A stretch of DNA of 64,000 nt from Mariniplasma anaerobium (lineage in GTDB: Bacteria > Bacillota_I > Bacilli_A > Acholeplasmatales > Acholeplasmataceae), in assembly GCF_016865445.1 (NCBI RefSeq), contig NZ_AP024412.1, forward strand, positions 930,001-994,000. The letters are read 5' to 3'. The translations under genes were made by a program, and so were the position numbers. Shown piece after piece: positions 1 to 8,168 of this stretch; the stretch's first letter is position 1, and the number at the start of each line of letters is the position of its first letter. A model generated the notes under the pieces. It saw nothing but the letters and a program-made list of their open reading frames with translations. It did not search any database and was not told the DNA's origin.

Positions 1-1030
1 TAGTTACAAGCATAAATGCTGGAACGATCATTGCAAATAAAGCTACTAAGCCAACAAGTGTAAATGCTTCTTTTAACCACCAAGTTTGTGTTGTACTACC
101 TGTTTGAATATCATATGATTCTAATGTTCCCAATCCATAAAGATCTAATTGATAGTCAAATGCTTTTTCAAAAAATCCAATAGTATATGCGCCAGATTCT
201 AGAGACCATGTGTTTTGAGGATGTGTTTCATCTGGTGTATAAATAACTCTTTGTCCACCATCTTTGCTATAGAATGCACCAGCAGTTGCGCTGCCTTCTA
301 CAGTTCTTCCTAAAAAGTCTAGTCCTACTGGATCAGTTGTATAATCTTTATATCTAACTGAACCATCTTCACCAGGAGTAACATTATCAAAGAAGAATTG
401 ATCATAATGAGCTGCGATAACACCACTTGATCTAGTTGCGAATAAATCTGAAGCACCAGGAGCAACATATCTAAAGTCAGCACCTACTGCTAAAGATGCA
501 GCGATTTTACGATAACCATTAGTTGCAAAATCCATTTCATCAAATAAAACAGCATATTCAGATGAGAAGCCACCCATTGAATGTCCACTAACACCAATCA
601 TACCATTTCCTAGACTGTCTTTTAGAACATAATCTTGTTCGTACATGTATTGAACTGCATCATATACACTTTTAACAAAGAAGTTAAATGCAGCAGGAGT
701 TTCCCAAACTGAGTCTCCATGATCATACATATCAAAAGCTAAAACTACATATCCTCTTTTTGATAATTCGATTGCACCAATTTCTTGCATTTCAGAATTA
801 TTCAAATATCCATGAGTTAGGACAACAGCAGGAGCAGGATTATCTTCATCAACACCTCTTGGTGTATATAAATAACCAGCTAACTCACCATTTTCAGTTT
901 CAAAACTAATCTTATCTACTTTTACTGAGAAGAATGAATTTTGAACCAATGATGCAAAGAAACTCGCAAGCAATACTACTAGTAACAATGAAACTAACCA
1001 TTTTGTTGGTCTTGACAATTTTTTAAACAT
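1..1030 (-). CDS. Membrane-anchored alpha/beta hydrolase (dienelactone-hydrolase-like), 3' end outside window
   Basis: The reading frame is open from an ATG at 1030 down to the window edge, giving 343 visible codons with no stop. AAGGGAG lies 6 nt before the ATG. The protein begins with a basic stretch and a membrane segment (about residues 11-32). A hydrolase core follows, with an oxyanion-type HG at 73-74 and the nucleophile elbow GHSMGG with Ser151. A second hydrophobic segment starts near residue 320, so more membrane helices probably lie beyond the window. Substrate unknown; esterase or peptidase activity facing outward is inference. A perfect 10-bp inverted repeat (1058-1079) sits just upstream and may be its operator. 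The fold is fairly sure, the substrate is not. Confidence 0.8.
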   Translation of the reverse strand, partial: MFKKLSRPTKWLVSLLLVVLLASFFASLVQNSFFSVKVDKISFETENGELAGYLYTPRGVDEDNPAPAVVLTHGYLNNSEMQEIGAIELSKRGYVVLAFDMYDHGDSVWETPAAFNFFVKSVYDAVQYMYEQDYVLKDSLGNGMIGVSGHSMGGFSSEYAVLFDEMDFATNGYRKIAASLAVGADFRYVAPGASDLFATRSSGVIAAHYDQFFFDNVTPGEDGSVRYKDYTTDPVGLDFLGRTVEGSATAGAFYSKDGGQRVIYTPDETHPQNTWSLESGAYTIGFFEKAFDYQLDLYGLGTLESYDIQTGSTTQTWWLKEAFTLVGLVALFAMIVPAFMLVT

Positions 1031-1057
1031 ATAATCTCCCTTCACTTTCTATTTTTT

Positions 1058-1079
1058 TATATACAATCTATTGTATATA
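1058..1079. promoter_or_regulatory. Perfect inverted repeat, probable operator of the hydrolase gene
   Basis: TATATACAAT-CT-ATTGTATATA is a perfect 10-bp-arm palindrome 28 bp upstream of the hydrolase start. A TATAAT-like hexamer on the minus strand is immediately upstream of it, so a bound repressor would block transcription. No regulator gene is adjacent. It has no GC-rich stem plus U-tract, so a DNA operator is likelier than a terminator. Confidence 0.5.
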
Positions 1080-1105
1080 TTATAAATGTAAATAACTGAC
1101 AAAAT

Positions 1106-1179
1106 AAAAAAAGAGCATGAACAAACCTATTTGTATGTTTGCTTAGCTCAGGGACTCTTAAAGCGTTTTCATTAACTTT
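1106..1179 (-). ncRNA. Candidate ~74-nt small RNA or terminated leader
   Basis: A perfect promoter (1186-1214, minus) predicts a start near 1179. The transcript ends at a stem-loop (1113-1149; outer pairs GAGC/GCTC, inner pairs CAAAC/GTTTG) followed by seven U residues (1106-1112). The unit therefore has its own promoter and terminator and no open frame. It could be a free small RNA, or an attenuated leader for the hydrolase gene 75 bp downstream. No known RNA family was recognised. The same stem-loop would terminate the exchanger gene upstream. Confidence 0.45.
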
Positions 1180-1185
1180 TACTTG

Positions 1186-1214
1186 ATTATATCACTGTTT
1201 TTTATATCTGTCAA
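1186..1214 (-). promoter_or_regulatory. Sigma-A promoter TTGACA-17-TATAAT
   Basis: On the minus strand TTGACA (1209-1214) and TATAAT (1186-1191) are separated by exactly 17 nt, a perfect consensus. It lies downstream of the exchanger stop and drives the short RNA at 1106-1179. Confidence 0.75.
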
Positions 1215-1248
1215 TAATTTAAAAAAGAAATCTAGATTAATATTAATA

Positions 1249-2238
1249 TTAAAAAATACCTAATGCTCTTAATATAATAAATGTAATATAAGATGCATAT
1301 AAAGTTAAAAGTATAAGGCCATCAATTTTAGATAATTTATTCTTTAATAAGCCTAATGCAACTGTTAATGATGTGATTCCAATTAAAATAATCATATCAA
1401 CTAATACATCTTGATTTAATCCTAGAGGTACGACAACACCAGATAGCCCAACAATTAATAGTATATTAAATACATTCGAACCAATGACGTTTCCTAATGC
1501 GATATCAGCTTCGCCTTTTTTAGCTGCTATAGCTGATGTAACAAGTTCAGGTAAAGATGTGCCAAGTGCAACAATAGAGAGCCCTACAAGGGTTGTAGCC
1601 TTGCTTATGGACATGTCAAACGACTTGGTTAGTGTTTCAATTGCGATATATTCTGCACCTTCTGTAACTAAGAAGCCACCAAGTGCTACACCTATGATAC
1701 CTATGATTAATAAGGTCATTGCTTTTTTTGTATCTACAAAAGGTAAATCTTCTTCAGATATATCTTTTTCAGAAGTAATCATTAAATACATATAAAAAGC
1801 AAAAGCTAGTAATAAGATAAGAGCTTCCCACCATACGATAGCAGCATCTGCTTGAAATAAATAACCCAAAGTGGCTAATAGTATTGTAATTCCAATTAAA
1901 AACGGAAATTCTTTTTTTCGCATAGATTTTTTAACGACAACTGGCATAATAAGAGCACTTGTACCTAAAATAAGTGTTAAGTTAGCAATATTAGATCCTA
2001 TAATGTTTCCCATAGCAATATCAGCTGTTAATCCTTGAGATCGAGCTGATATTGAAGCTGTTAAGCTAACTGCTAATTCAGGAAGAGAAGTTCCAAAGGC
2101 AACTAAAGTTAGTCCGATGATTAATGGTGAAATTCTAAATTTTCTAGCAATTGAACTTGAAGACACAATAAAAAAATCTGCGCCTTTGATTAAAAAGACA
2201 AATCCAACTACTAAGTAAAGTATGTTTACAAAAATCAT
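1249..2238 (-). CDS. Sodium/calcium exchanger family membrane protein (CaCA superfamily)
   Basis: 329 residues, about ten membrane helices. The two inverted alpha-repeats of the CaCA family are plain: GTSLPELAVS with GNIIGSNIAN in the first half, and GTSLPELVTS with GNVIGSNVFN in the second. These carry the ion-binding Glu, Ser and Asn residues. By family it exchanges Na+ (or H+, K+) for Ca2+ across the cell membrane, most like the bacterial YrbG type. Length is normal. It is a single-gene unit with a minus-strand promoter at 2414-2442 and the terminator at 1106-1149. The ion specificity cannot be told from sequence. Confidence 0.9.
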   Translation of the reverse strand: MIFVNILYLVVGFVFLIKGADFFIVSSSSIARKFRISPLIIGLTLVAFGTSLPELAVSLTASISARSQGLTADIAMGNIIGSNIANLTLILGTSALIMPVVVKKSMRKKEFPFLIGITILLATLGYLFQADAAIVWWEALILLLAFAFYMYLMITSEKDISEEDLPFVDTKKAMTLLIIGIIGVALGGFLVTEGAEYIAIETLTKSFDMSISKATTLVGLSIVALGTSLPELVTSAIAAKKGEADIALGNVIGSNVFNILLIVGLSGVVVPLGLNQDVLVDMIILIGITSLTVALGLLKNKLSKIDGLILLTLYASYITFIILRALGIF

Positions 2239-2413
2239 TTGAAATACCTCTTCATCCTCTATATATGCTTATAAATTATGTTTTTATCAAAAATAAAAAC
2301 TTACAAGAATTAAATCTTGAAAGTCTGTTACAAGGATATAGTCAAACTAGATTAGATATAGATGTCAATTTGATCGACATAAATATAAACTATTGACTCC
2401 TCTTCACTTAAGT

Positions 2414-2442
2414 ATTTTAGCATAATATCGGAGAACTAACAA
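2414..2442 (-). promoter_or_regulatory. Promoter of the exchanger gene, TTGTTA-17-TAAAAT
   Basis: Minus-strand TTGTTA (2437-2442) and TAAAAT (2414-2419) with a 17-nt spacer. It would start a leader of about 170 nt before the exchanger ATG. Confidence 0.5.
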
Positions 2443-2484
2443 GTAAAAATGAAAGATAGTTACTAATATGATGATCAAGTTATA

Positions 2485-2513
2485 TTGACTTTTTGATGAA
2501 AAAATAGTATGAT
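2485..2513 (+). promoter_or_regulatory. Promoter of the CNNM pair, TTGACT-17-TATGAT
   Basis: TTGACT at 2485-2490 and TATGAT at 2508-2513 are spaced by 17 nt. Transcription would start near 2520 and run through a structured leader to the ATG at 2662. Confidence 0.65.
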
Positions 2514-2519
2514 ATTCTC

Positions 2520-2661
2520 ATAACGATTTCACGGAGGAATCAATAAAAAAAATGGAAGATAGCAGTAGTAGGATCGACGATCCAGCATATCAGAGTTACA
2601 AAGACATTAAACGGTATCCTTTTTTTGGTGTCTTTTTTTGTTGTATAAAGGGAGATAAGTC
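2520..2661 (+). promoter_or_regulatory. Attenuator-like leader with possible 37-codon leader ORF
   Basis: The leader contains a perfect hairpin GGATC-GAC-GATCC (2571-2583). A 7-bp stem AAAGACA/TGTCTTT follows, ending in a run of T (2628-2639), which looks like an intrinsic terminator ahead of the first gene. An ORF of 37 codons (ATG at 2552, TGA at 2663-2665) spans the structure. Its stop overlaps the next start as ATGA, which would allow translational coupling, but its only GGAGG is 14 nt from the ATG. No riboswitch class was recognised; metal-responsive control is a guess from the downstream genes. Confidence 0.4.
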
Positions 2662-3972
2662 ATGATAATAGCTAGTATAACAATTATTCTTATTATTATT
2701 TTTACAGCAATATTAAGTGCAGCTGAGGTTGCATTGGTAGTTGTAAGCGATAGTAAAATCAATGAAGATGTGCTTAATAGAAATAAAAAAGCACTTAAAA
2801 TACAAAAATTTACAAATGAATCAAAACGATATTTATTATCCATACAAGTCATAGTGACTTTATTGGCCATTATCAATGGAGCTGTAGCTTTAGACGCATT
2901 TTTTAATGATGTCATGACGCTATTTAACGATGTTGATTGGCTAAAACCAATTGCTATGATTTTAATCGCGTTTATATTATTGTTTATACATATCGTATTT
3001 GGTAGATTAATTCCAAGAAGATTAGCTATTAAATATACAGATGTTTTTGCTTATCAAACTATTGGGTTAATTACTATGATTCACGCGTTATTAAAACCGA
3101 TCACATGGTTACTTAATAGAGCATCAATGCTTTTTGGTAGATTGTTTGGGTTGAAGCCTGATGAAGGTGAACGCAGAATGACTGAAGAAGAAATTAGATC
3201 GATTGTTGAAGTTAGTTCAAGATCAGGTAATATTGATGAAGATGAATCTGAAATGATTCAAAACATTTTTGATTTTAGTGATACATCAGTTGAAGAAATT
3301 ATGACACATCGAACTGAAATATCTTCTATAAATATGAGATGGACAAGAAAACAAATTATAAACTATGTTCAAAATGAAAGATTTACACGTTTTCCAGTCT
3401 ATGATAAAGATATCGATCACATTATAGGAACTATTCATGTTAAAGATTTATTAAAGTTTTTAGATAATGAAGAAGCAAAATTTTCATTGAAATCTCTACT
3501 TAGAGAACCATATTTTGTACCAGATAGTAAAAAAACAAGTGAATTATTCAAAGAGATGCAAGATCAAAAGAATCATATTGCTGTTGTTCTAGATGAATAT
3601 GGTGGAACAGCTGGTATCGTTACAATTGAAGATCTAATTGAAGAAATTGTAGGTAATATCTTTGATGAATATGATGAAGATGAAGAAGAAATCAAAGCAA
3701 TCAACCCATATGTATATGAAATAGATGGGTTAACGAACATTGATGATGTAGAAGATGAAATCATTGCTGGACTTCCAGTAGATGATTATGATACAATTGG
3801 CGGGTTTATTTTAGGACAACTTGGAAGATTTCCAGAGCCTAATGAAAAGATTGTTGTAAAATATAACCAATTTACATTTGAAGTATTAGAAACAAATGAT
3901 AATGTCATTACAAAAGTAAAGGTTACAACACCTGGTCATTTAGAAGATCAAGAGGATGAAGAGGAATTATGA
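2662..3972 (+). CDS. CNNM/CorC-HlyC family transport protein 1
   Basis: 436 residues. Residues about 1-150 are a DUF21 (CNNM) membrane domain with four helices. Residues about 195-325 form a CBS pair (EEIMTHRTEI and ...AVVLDEYGGTAGIVTIEDL). The C-terminus is a CorC_HlyC domain ending in an acidic tail. The family is linked to Mg2+/Co2+ efflux or membrane cation homeostasis, with the CBS pair sensing nucleotide. The gene overlaps the next one by ATGA (3969-3972), so the two are made together. GGGAG precedes the ATG by 7 nt. The exact ion is not deducible. Confidence 0.85.
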   Translation: MIIASITIILIIIFTAILSAAEVALVVVSDSKINEDVLNRNKKALKIQKFTNESKRYLLSIQVIVTLLAIINGAVALDAFFNDVMTLFNDVDWLKPIAMILIAFILLFIHIVFGRLIPRRLAIKYTDVFAYQTIGLITMIHALLKPITWLLNRASMLFGRLFGLKPDEGERRMTEEEIRSIVEVSSRSGNIDEDESEMIQNIFDFSDTSVEEIMTHRTEISSINMRWTRKQIINYVQNERFTRFPVYDKDIDHIIGTIHVKDLLKFLDNEEAKFSLKSLLREPYFVPDSKKTSELFKEMQDQKNHIAVVLDEYGGTAGIVTIEDLIEEIVGNIFDEYDEDEEEIKAINPYVYEIDGLTNIDDVEDEIIAGLPVDDYDTIGGFILGQLGRFPEPNEKIVVKYNQFTFEVLETNDNVITKVKVTTPGHLEDQEDEEEL

Positions 3973-5234
3973 CGTCTCAAGACTATATACAGATATCTAT
4001 TTTAATAGGATTAATTATTTTATCAGCATTTTTTTCATCAACAGAAACAGCATTTTCATCTGTTAATAAAATAAAATTAAAAAACATGATTCAAAATGGA
4101 CATAAAAGAGCAAAAAGAACTTTAAACTTAGCTGATCGTTTCGAAGATTTAATTATCACCATACTAATAGGAAATAATATTGCAAATATCTTATCAGCAT
4201 CGATTGCCACAGTTTTTTTCATTAGACACTGGGGTGACATCGGAGTAACATTATCAACTGCTGTTATGACAACATTAGTTTTAGTATTTGGTGAAATTGC
4301 ACCTAAGAGTTTAGCAAAGAAAGTTCCTGAAAAGTACGCACTTGCTACAACACCAATTTTGATAATGTTTCTATTTATTTTAAAACCCTTAGGCTTCATA
4401 TTTGGAGCTATACAAAAAGGATTAAATAAAATATTTACTTTCAATGATGAACCTACAATTACTGAAGAAGAATTACTTACTTATGTAAGTGAAGCCCAGC
4501 AAGATGGTGGAATTAACGAAAATGAAGAAGAATTAATTAAAAGTGTTATTGATTTTGATGATTTAATCGTTGAGGAAATATTCACACCAAGAGTTGATAT
4601 CATTGCTATTAGTGAATTAGATGAATCTGAAAAAATTATTAAAGCATTTAGACAATCAGGATTTTCTAGACTTCCAGTTTATGATACAAGTATTGATCAT
4701 ATTATTGGTGTTATTAATCACAAAGATTTTTATAACTTAGTTTTATTAGAAAAACAACCATTAGAATACATTATTAAGCCTCCTGTGTTTGTTACTGAAT
4801 ATATGAAGGTATCTAACCTTCTAGGCTTATTTAAAGCAAATAAATCACATATGGCAGTCGTTAAAGATGAATTCGGTGGTACATTAGGTATAGTTACTAT
4901 GGAAGATGTCTTAGAAGAACTTGTTGGTGAAATTTGGGATGAACATGATGAAATCATTGAACAAATCATAAAAATAGAAGAACATAAATATAGAGTAAAA
5001 GGAAATGCTGAATTAGATGATGTATTTGAAAGAATAGGGATAGATGATGACTTAGATTTTTCAACTGTTAACGGTTGGATACTCGATGAAATGGGTAAAA
5101 TTCCTTTTATTGGTGATTCCTTTCATTATAAAAACCTATTAATTACAATTACTAGCGCTGATACTAAAAGAGTTCTAGAAGCAACCATAGAATTGCAAAA
5201 CATTGAAAAAGAATTAACTGAAGATGTTTCATAA
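3969..5234 (+). CDS. CNNM/CorC-HlyC family transport protein 2 (tandem paralogue)
   Basis: 421 residues with the same order as its neighbour: DUF21 helices (about 1-140), CBS pair (about 195-320, EEIFTPRVDI and ...AVVKDEFGGTLGIVTMEDV) and a CorC_HlyC end. The two proteins are clearly homologous but diverged, so this is an old tandem duplication, and a hetero-oligomer is possible. Start and previous stop overlap by 4 bp. The unit ends at a terminator hairpin at 5254-5289. Role by family: cation efflux or homeostasis at the cell membrane. Confidence 0.85.
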   Translation: MTSQDYIQISILIGLIILSAFFSSTETAFSSVNKIKLKNMIQNGHKRAKRTLNLADRFEDLIITILIGNNIANILSASIATVFFIRHWGDIGVTLSTAVMTTLVLVFGEIAPKSLAKKVPEKYALATTPILIMFLFILKPLGFIFGAIQKGLNKIFTFNDEPTITEEELLTYVSEAQQDGGINENEEELIKSVIDFDDLIVEEIFTPRVDIIAISELDESEKIIKAFRQSGFSRLPVYDTSIDHIIGVINHKDFYNLVLLEKQPLEYIIKPPVFVTEYMKVSNLLGLFKANKSHMAVVKDEFGGTLGIVTMEDVLEELVGEIWDEHDEIIEQIIKIEEHKYRVKGNAELDDVFERIGIDDDLDFSTVNGWILDEMGKIPFIGDSFHYKNLLITITSADTKRVLEATIELQNIEKELTEDVS

Positions 5235-5253
5235 CTACTTATATAAAACAAAA

Positions 5254-5289
5254 GACTAGCATTTATTTACATATGCTAGTCTCTTTTTT
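5254..5289 (+). terminator. Terminator of the CNNM operon
   Basis: GACTAGCA (5254-5261) pairs with TGCTAGTC (5274-5281), followed by a T-run (5284-5289), 20 bp after the stop. Confidence 0.85.
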
Positions 5290-5306
5290 AATTTTTATGT
5301 ATAAAA

Positions 5307-5330
5307 AAAAGCACATTAACGTGTGCTTTT
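5307..5330 (-). terminator. Terminator of the lipoprotein gene
   Basis: AAAAGCACA (5307-5315) pairs with TGTGCTTTT (5322-5330). With A-rich DNA to its left it reads as stem plus U-tract on the minus strand, 15 bp after the lipoprotein stop. Confidence 0.8.
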
Positions 5331-5344
5331 AATTATAACTTTTA

Positions 5345-6076
5345 TTATTGTTGAGCTTTTGCGTTTGCGTAAGCTCTCATAGCTACTTTGTAATATTGAT
5401 CAAAATCAACTAGTGTAGCACCTGATACAACTGTATCTACAACCCACATACCATCATCATTCATTGTATATGTTGCACTAACTTTAGAACCAACTAGAAC
5501 TGAAGTGATTTCAGCCATTTGGCCTGCCCAATCCCAACGGTCTCCACCGTATCCTGTACCTGATTTAGTCCATTGGTCACCTTCTGGTGTAGGATAAGTA
5601 GCATGTTTTGTACCATCAGCGTTTGCAATAAATACTGTACCATCTTGAGTGCCTTCAACATATAACTTAGCATTTGCTTCAATTGCTACCCAATCAAGAA
5701 GATCAGTACCATCAGCAGCTGCATATGTTGGCATACCAACTACAACATCATCTTCACGAGCACCTTCAGTTGCAGTGAATAATACATCACCAACTTTAAA
5801 GTATTTCGCAAATGATTTAACACCATGACTATTACCTAGTACAACATCAGTTGCACCTTCAGCTGGAGTTTCAATAACTGCTGCATTGAAAGGTAGGTAA
5901 TACTCTTCAATAGCTGCTGCAGTAACTACACCATCTGCATCAATCGTTAACTCAACTTCACCCACATAAATTTGGTGAGCGATCCCATAACCTGTTGCTG
6001 TTGCTTCTTTAGGTCCACATGATACCAATAGTAGTCCCATTACTAGAACAGCTAACACTGTAACTAACTTTTTCAT
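5345..6076 (-). CDS. Lipoprotein with FMN-binding-like C-terminus
   Basis: 243 residues. The N-terminus is a lipoprotein signal with lipobox LVSC (Cys20), so the mature protein is tethered outside the membrane. An early segment (GEVELTIDADGVVTAAAIEEY) and the C-terminal VDTVVSGATLVDF followed by a helix resemble FMN_bind-type extracellular electron-transfer lipoproteins, where a Thr in an S/T-GAT motif carries FMN. Here the motif is only partly conserved, so flavin attachment is uncertain. The promoter TTGAAT-17-TATATT is at 6116-6144 and GGAGG precedes the ATG. Expressed alone, ending at the hairpin 5307-5330. Confidence 0.6.
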   Translation of the reverse strand: MKKLVTVLAVLVMGLLLVSCGPKEATATGYGIAHQIYVGEVELTIDADGVVTAAAIEEYYLPFNAAVIETPAEGATDVVLGNSHGVKSFAKYFKVGDVLFTATEGAREDDVVVGMPTYAAADGTDLLDWVAIEANAKLYVEGTQDGTVFIANADGTKHATYPTPEGDQWTKSGTGYGGDRWDWAGQMAEITSVLVGSKVSATYTMNDDGMWVVDTVVSGATLVDFDQYYKVAMRAYANAKAQQ

Positions 6077-6115
6077 TATTCAATTCCTCCTACGGATTTG
6101 TTTTTCTACACTTCC

Positions 6116-6144
6116 AATATATCAAATAATAAAAATAAATTCAA
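6116..6144 (-). promoter_or_regulatory. Promoter of the lipoprotein gene, TTGAAT-17-TATATT
   Basis: Minus-strand TTGAAT (6139-6144) and TATATT (6116-6121) with 17-nt spacing, about 40 bp before the ATG. A second TTGACA lies upstream near 6207-6212. Confidence 0.6.
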
Positions 6145-6277
6145 CGAATGTAATAACAAAAAACTATAAAAACGTTTTACTACTTCAAATATAAAAAAAA
6201 CTAAACTATATTTGTCAATCCCCTTTTATTACTTACAATAAAATGATACAATAATTAAGCGGAAAGGTATGTGACAT

Positions 6278-8101
6278 ATGGATAACAATAAACTAAATGA
6301 ACGACAAAAATCTATCCGAAACTTCTCAATTATTGCTCATATCGATCATGGTAAGTCAACCTTAGCTGATCGTATATTACAAAAAACTAAAACTGTAAGT
6401 GACAGAGAGATGAAAGCACAGCTTCTTGATTCTATGGATTTAGAAAGAGAACGTGGGATCACAATAAAACTAAATGCTGTTGAGGTTTTATATACAGCAT
6501 TAGATGGAAAAGATTATATTTTTCATCTTATAGATACTCCAGGTCATGTAGATTTTACATATGAAGTTTCAAGATCATTAGCAGCTTGTGAAGGTGCTGT
6601 TTTAGTCGTAGATGCTGCACAAGGCATTGAAGCTCAAACACTAGCTAATGTATATTTAGCAATCGATAATGATTTAGAAATCATTCCTGTTATTAATAAA
6701 ATAGATCTTCCAAGTGCGGATCCTAAAAAAGTAAAAAATGAAATTGAAGATATTATTGGATTGCCTGCTCAAGATGCTGTTTTAGCTTCTGCTAAAGAAG
6801 GTATTGGGATTATTGATATATTAGAAAGAATCGTAACAGATATACCAGCTCCAAAAGGTGATGCAAATGCACCACTTCAAGCATTGGTCTTTGATTCATT
6901 ATATGATGCATATAAAGGTGTTATTCCATCAATTCGTATATTTAATGGTACGGTTAAAAAAGGTGACGTTATTGAGTTTATGAACTCAAAAGCAAAATAT
7001 GAAGTTATTGATGTTGGTGTACATACACCTAAAACTATTATTAAAGAAGTTTTAGGACCTGGTGACGTTGGGTTTTTGACTGCAGCGATAAAAGATATTA
7101 ATACAGTTGGTGTTGGTGATACCATCACACTTGCAAACAATAGAGCGAAACATGCACTTCCAGGATATAGAAAAATGAATTCAGTTGTTTTTTGTGGATT
7201 GTATCCTATTGATTCAGACAAATATAACGATTTAAAAGATGCATTAGAAAAATTAAAATTAAACGATGCTTCTCTCATATATGAACCAGAAACATCACAA
7301 GCTTTAGGTTTTGGATTTAGAACAGGATTTCTTGGCTTATTGCATATGGAAATTGTGCAAGAACGTATTAGTAGAGAATTCGGTATTGAATTGATTGCAA
7401 CTGCACCTTCAGTTATCTATCATGTTCATTTAACTGATGGTAGTGTCATAACAATTGATAATCCGTCTAAACTGCCTGAACCTCAGGTCGTTGAATTTAT
7501 AGAAGAACCTTATGTTAAAGCAACGATTATGACACCTAAGGAATATGTCGGTACAGTTATGGATATTTGTCAAAAGAAAAGAGGTATCTTTGGTGATATG
7601 ACATATGTAGATGCAAATCGTGTCACAATTACCTATGATCTTCCTTTATCAGAGATAGTATTTGACTTTTTTGATAAATTAAAATCTACAACTAAAGGAT
7701 ATGCTTCATTTGATTATGAAATATCAGGATATAAGCAATCCAGACTTCAAAAAATGGATATCTTATTAAATGGAGAAGTAATCGACGCACTATCAACGAT
7801 CGTTCATAGAGATTTTGCATACAATAGAGGTAGAAGTGTCTGTGAGCGTATGGTTAAACTAATCCCTAGACAAATGTTTGAAATACCAGTTCAAGCTTCT
7901 CTAGGTAATAAAGTCATTGCAAGAACTACCATTAAAGCGATGCGTAAAGATGTTTTAGCTAAGTGTTATGGTGGAGATATCACACGTAAAAAGAAACTTT
8001 TAAATAAACAAAAAGAAGGTAAAAAGAAGATGAAGGCTATCGGCCGAGTCGATGTGCCTCAAGAAGCATTTATGGCGATATTATCTAACAGTGATGAGTA
8101 A
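6278..8101 (+). CDS. lepA: Elongation factor 4 (LepA), ribosome back-translocation GTPase
   Basis: 607 residues, the usual LepA length. The GTPase motifs are complete: AHIDHGKST (G1), ERGITI (G2), DTPGHVDF (G3), NKIDLP (G4) and SAKEG (G5). EF-G-like domains follow, then the LepA-specific C-terminal domain (SYKQ-type GYKQSRL and the [17 protein letters not shown] segment). The cytosolic factor remodels stalled or mistranslocated ribosomes. GGAAAGG lies upstream of the ATG. The gene is monocistronic, and its stop is inside the stem of its own terminator (8090-8122). Confidence 0.97.
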   Translation: MDNNKLNERQKSIRNFSIIAHIDHGKSTLADRILQKTKTVSDREMKAQLLDSMDLERERGITIKLNAVEVLYTALDGKDYIFHLIDTPGHVDFTYEVSRSLAACEGAVLVVDAAQGIEAQTLANVYLAIDNDLEIIPVINKIDLPSADPKKVKNEIEDIIGLPAQDAVLASAKEGIGIIDILERIVTDIPAPKGDANAPLQALVFDSLYDAYKGVIPSIRIFNGTVKKGDVIEFMNSKAKYEVIDVGVHTPKTIIKEVLGPGDVGFLTAAIKDINTVGVGDTITLANNRAKHALPGYRKMNSVVFCGLYPIDSDKYNDLKDALEKLKLNDASLIYEPETSQALGFGFRTGFLGLLHMEIVQERISREFGIELIATAPSVIYHVHLTDGSVITIDNPSKLPEPQVVEFIEEPYVKATIMTPKEYVGTVMDICQKKRGIFGDMTYVDANRVTITYDLPLSEIVFDFFDKLKSTTKGYASFDYEISGYKQSRLQKMDILLNGEVIDALSTIVHRDFAYNRGRSVCERMVKLIPRQMFEIPVQASLGNKVIARTTIKAMRKDVLAKCYGGDITRKKKLLNKQKEGKKKMKAIGRVDVPQEAFMAILSNSDE

Positions 8102-8122
8102 TTAATCTCATCACTTTTGTTT
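8090..8122 (+). terminator. Terminator overlapping the lepA stop
   Basis: AGTGATGAG (8090-8098) pairs with CTCATCACT (8107-8115), then TTTTGTTT. The stem includes the last lepA codons. Confidence 0.7.
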
Positions 8123-8168
8123 AAATATGTGTTAAATTACTGTATAATAAGAGTAAGGAAGTGATTAA

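Larger units (their letters stand above)
2239..2661. other. Intergenic region with divergent promoters and two long leaders
   Basis: This 423-bp gap separates the exchanger (minus) from the CNNM pair (plus). It holds a minus-strand promoter (2414-2442, TTGTTA-17-TAAAAT), which gives the exchanger a leader of about 170 nt. It also holds a plus-strand promoter (2485-2513) followed by an attenuator-like leader. The stretch 2240-2400 shows no further structure. Confidence 0.6.

Noticed and set aside
688-909. Plus-strand open frame opposite the truncated hydrolase
   Set aside because: It is the complement of the clearly coding minus strand, with low-complexity His/Gln/Leu composition and no ribosome site.
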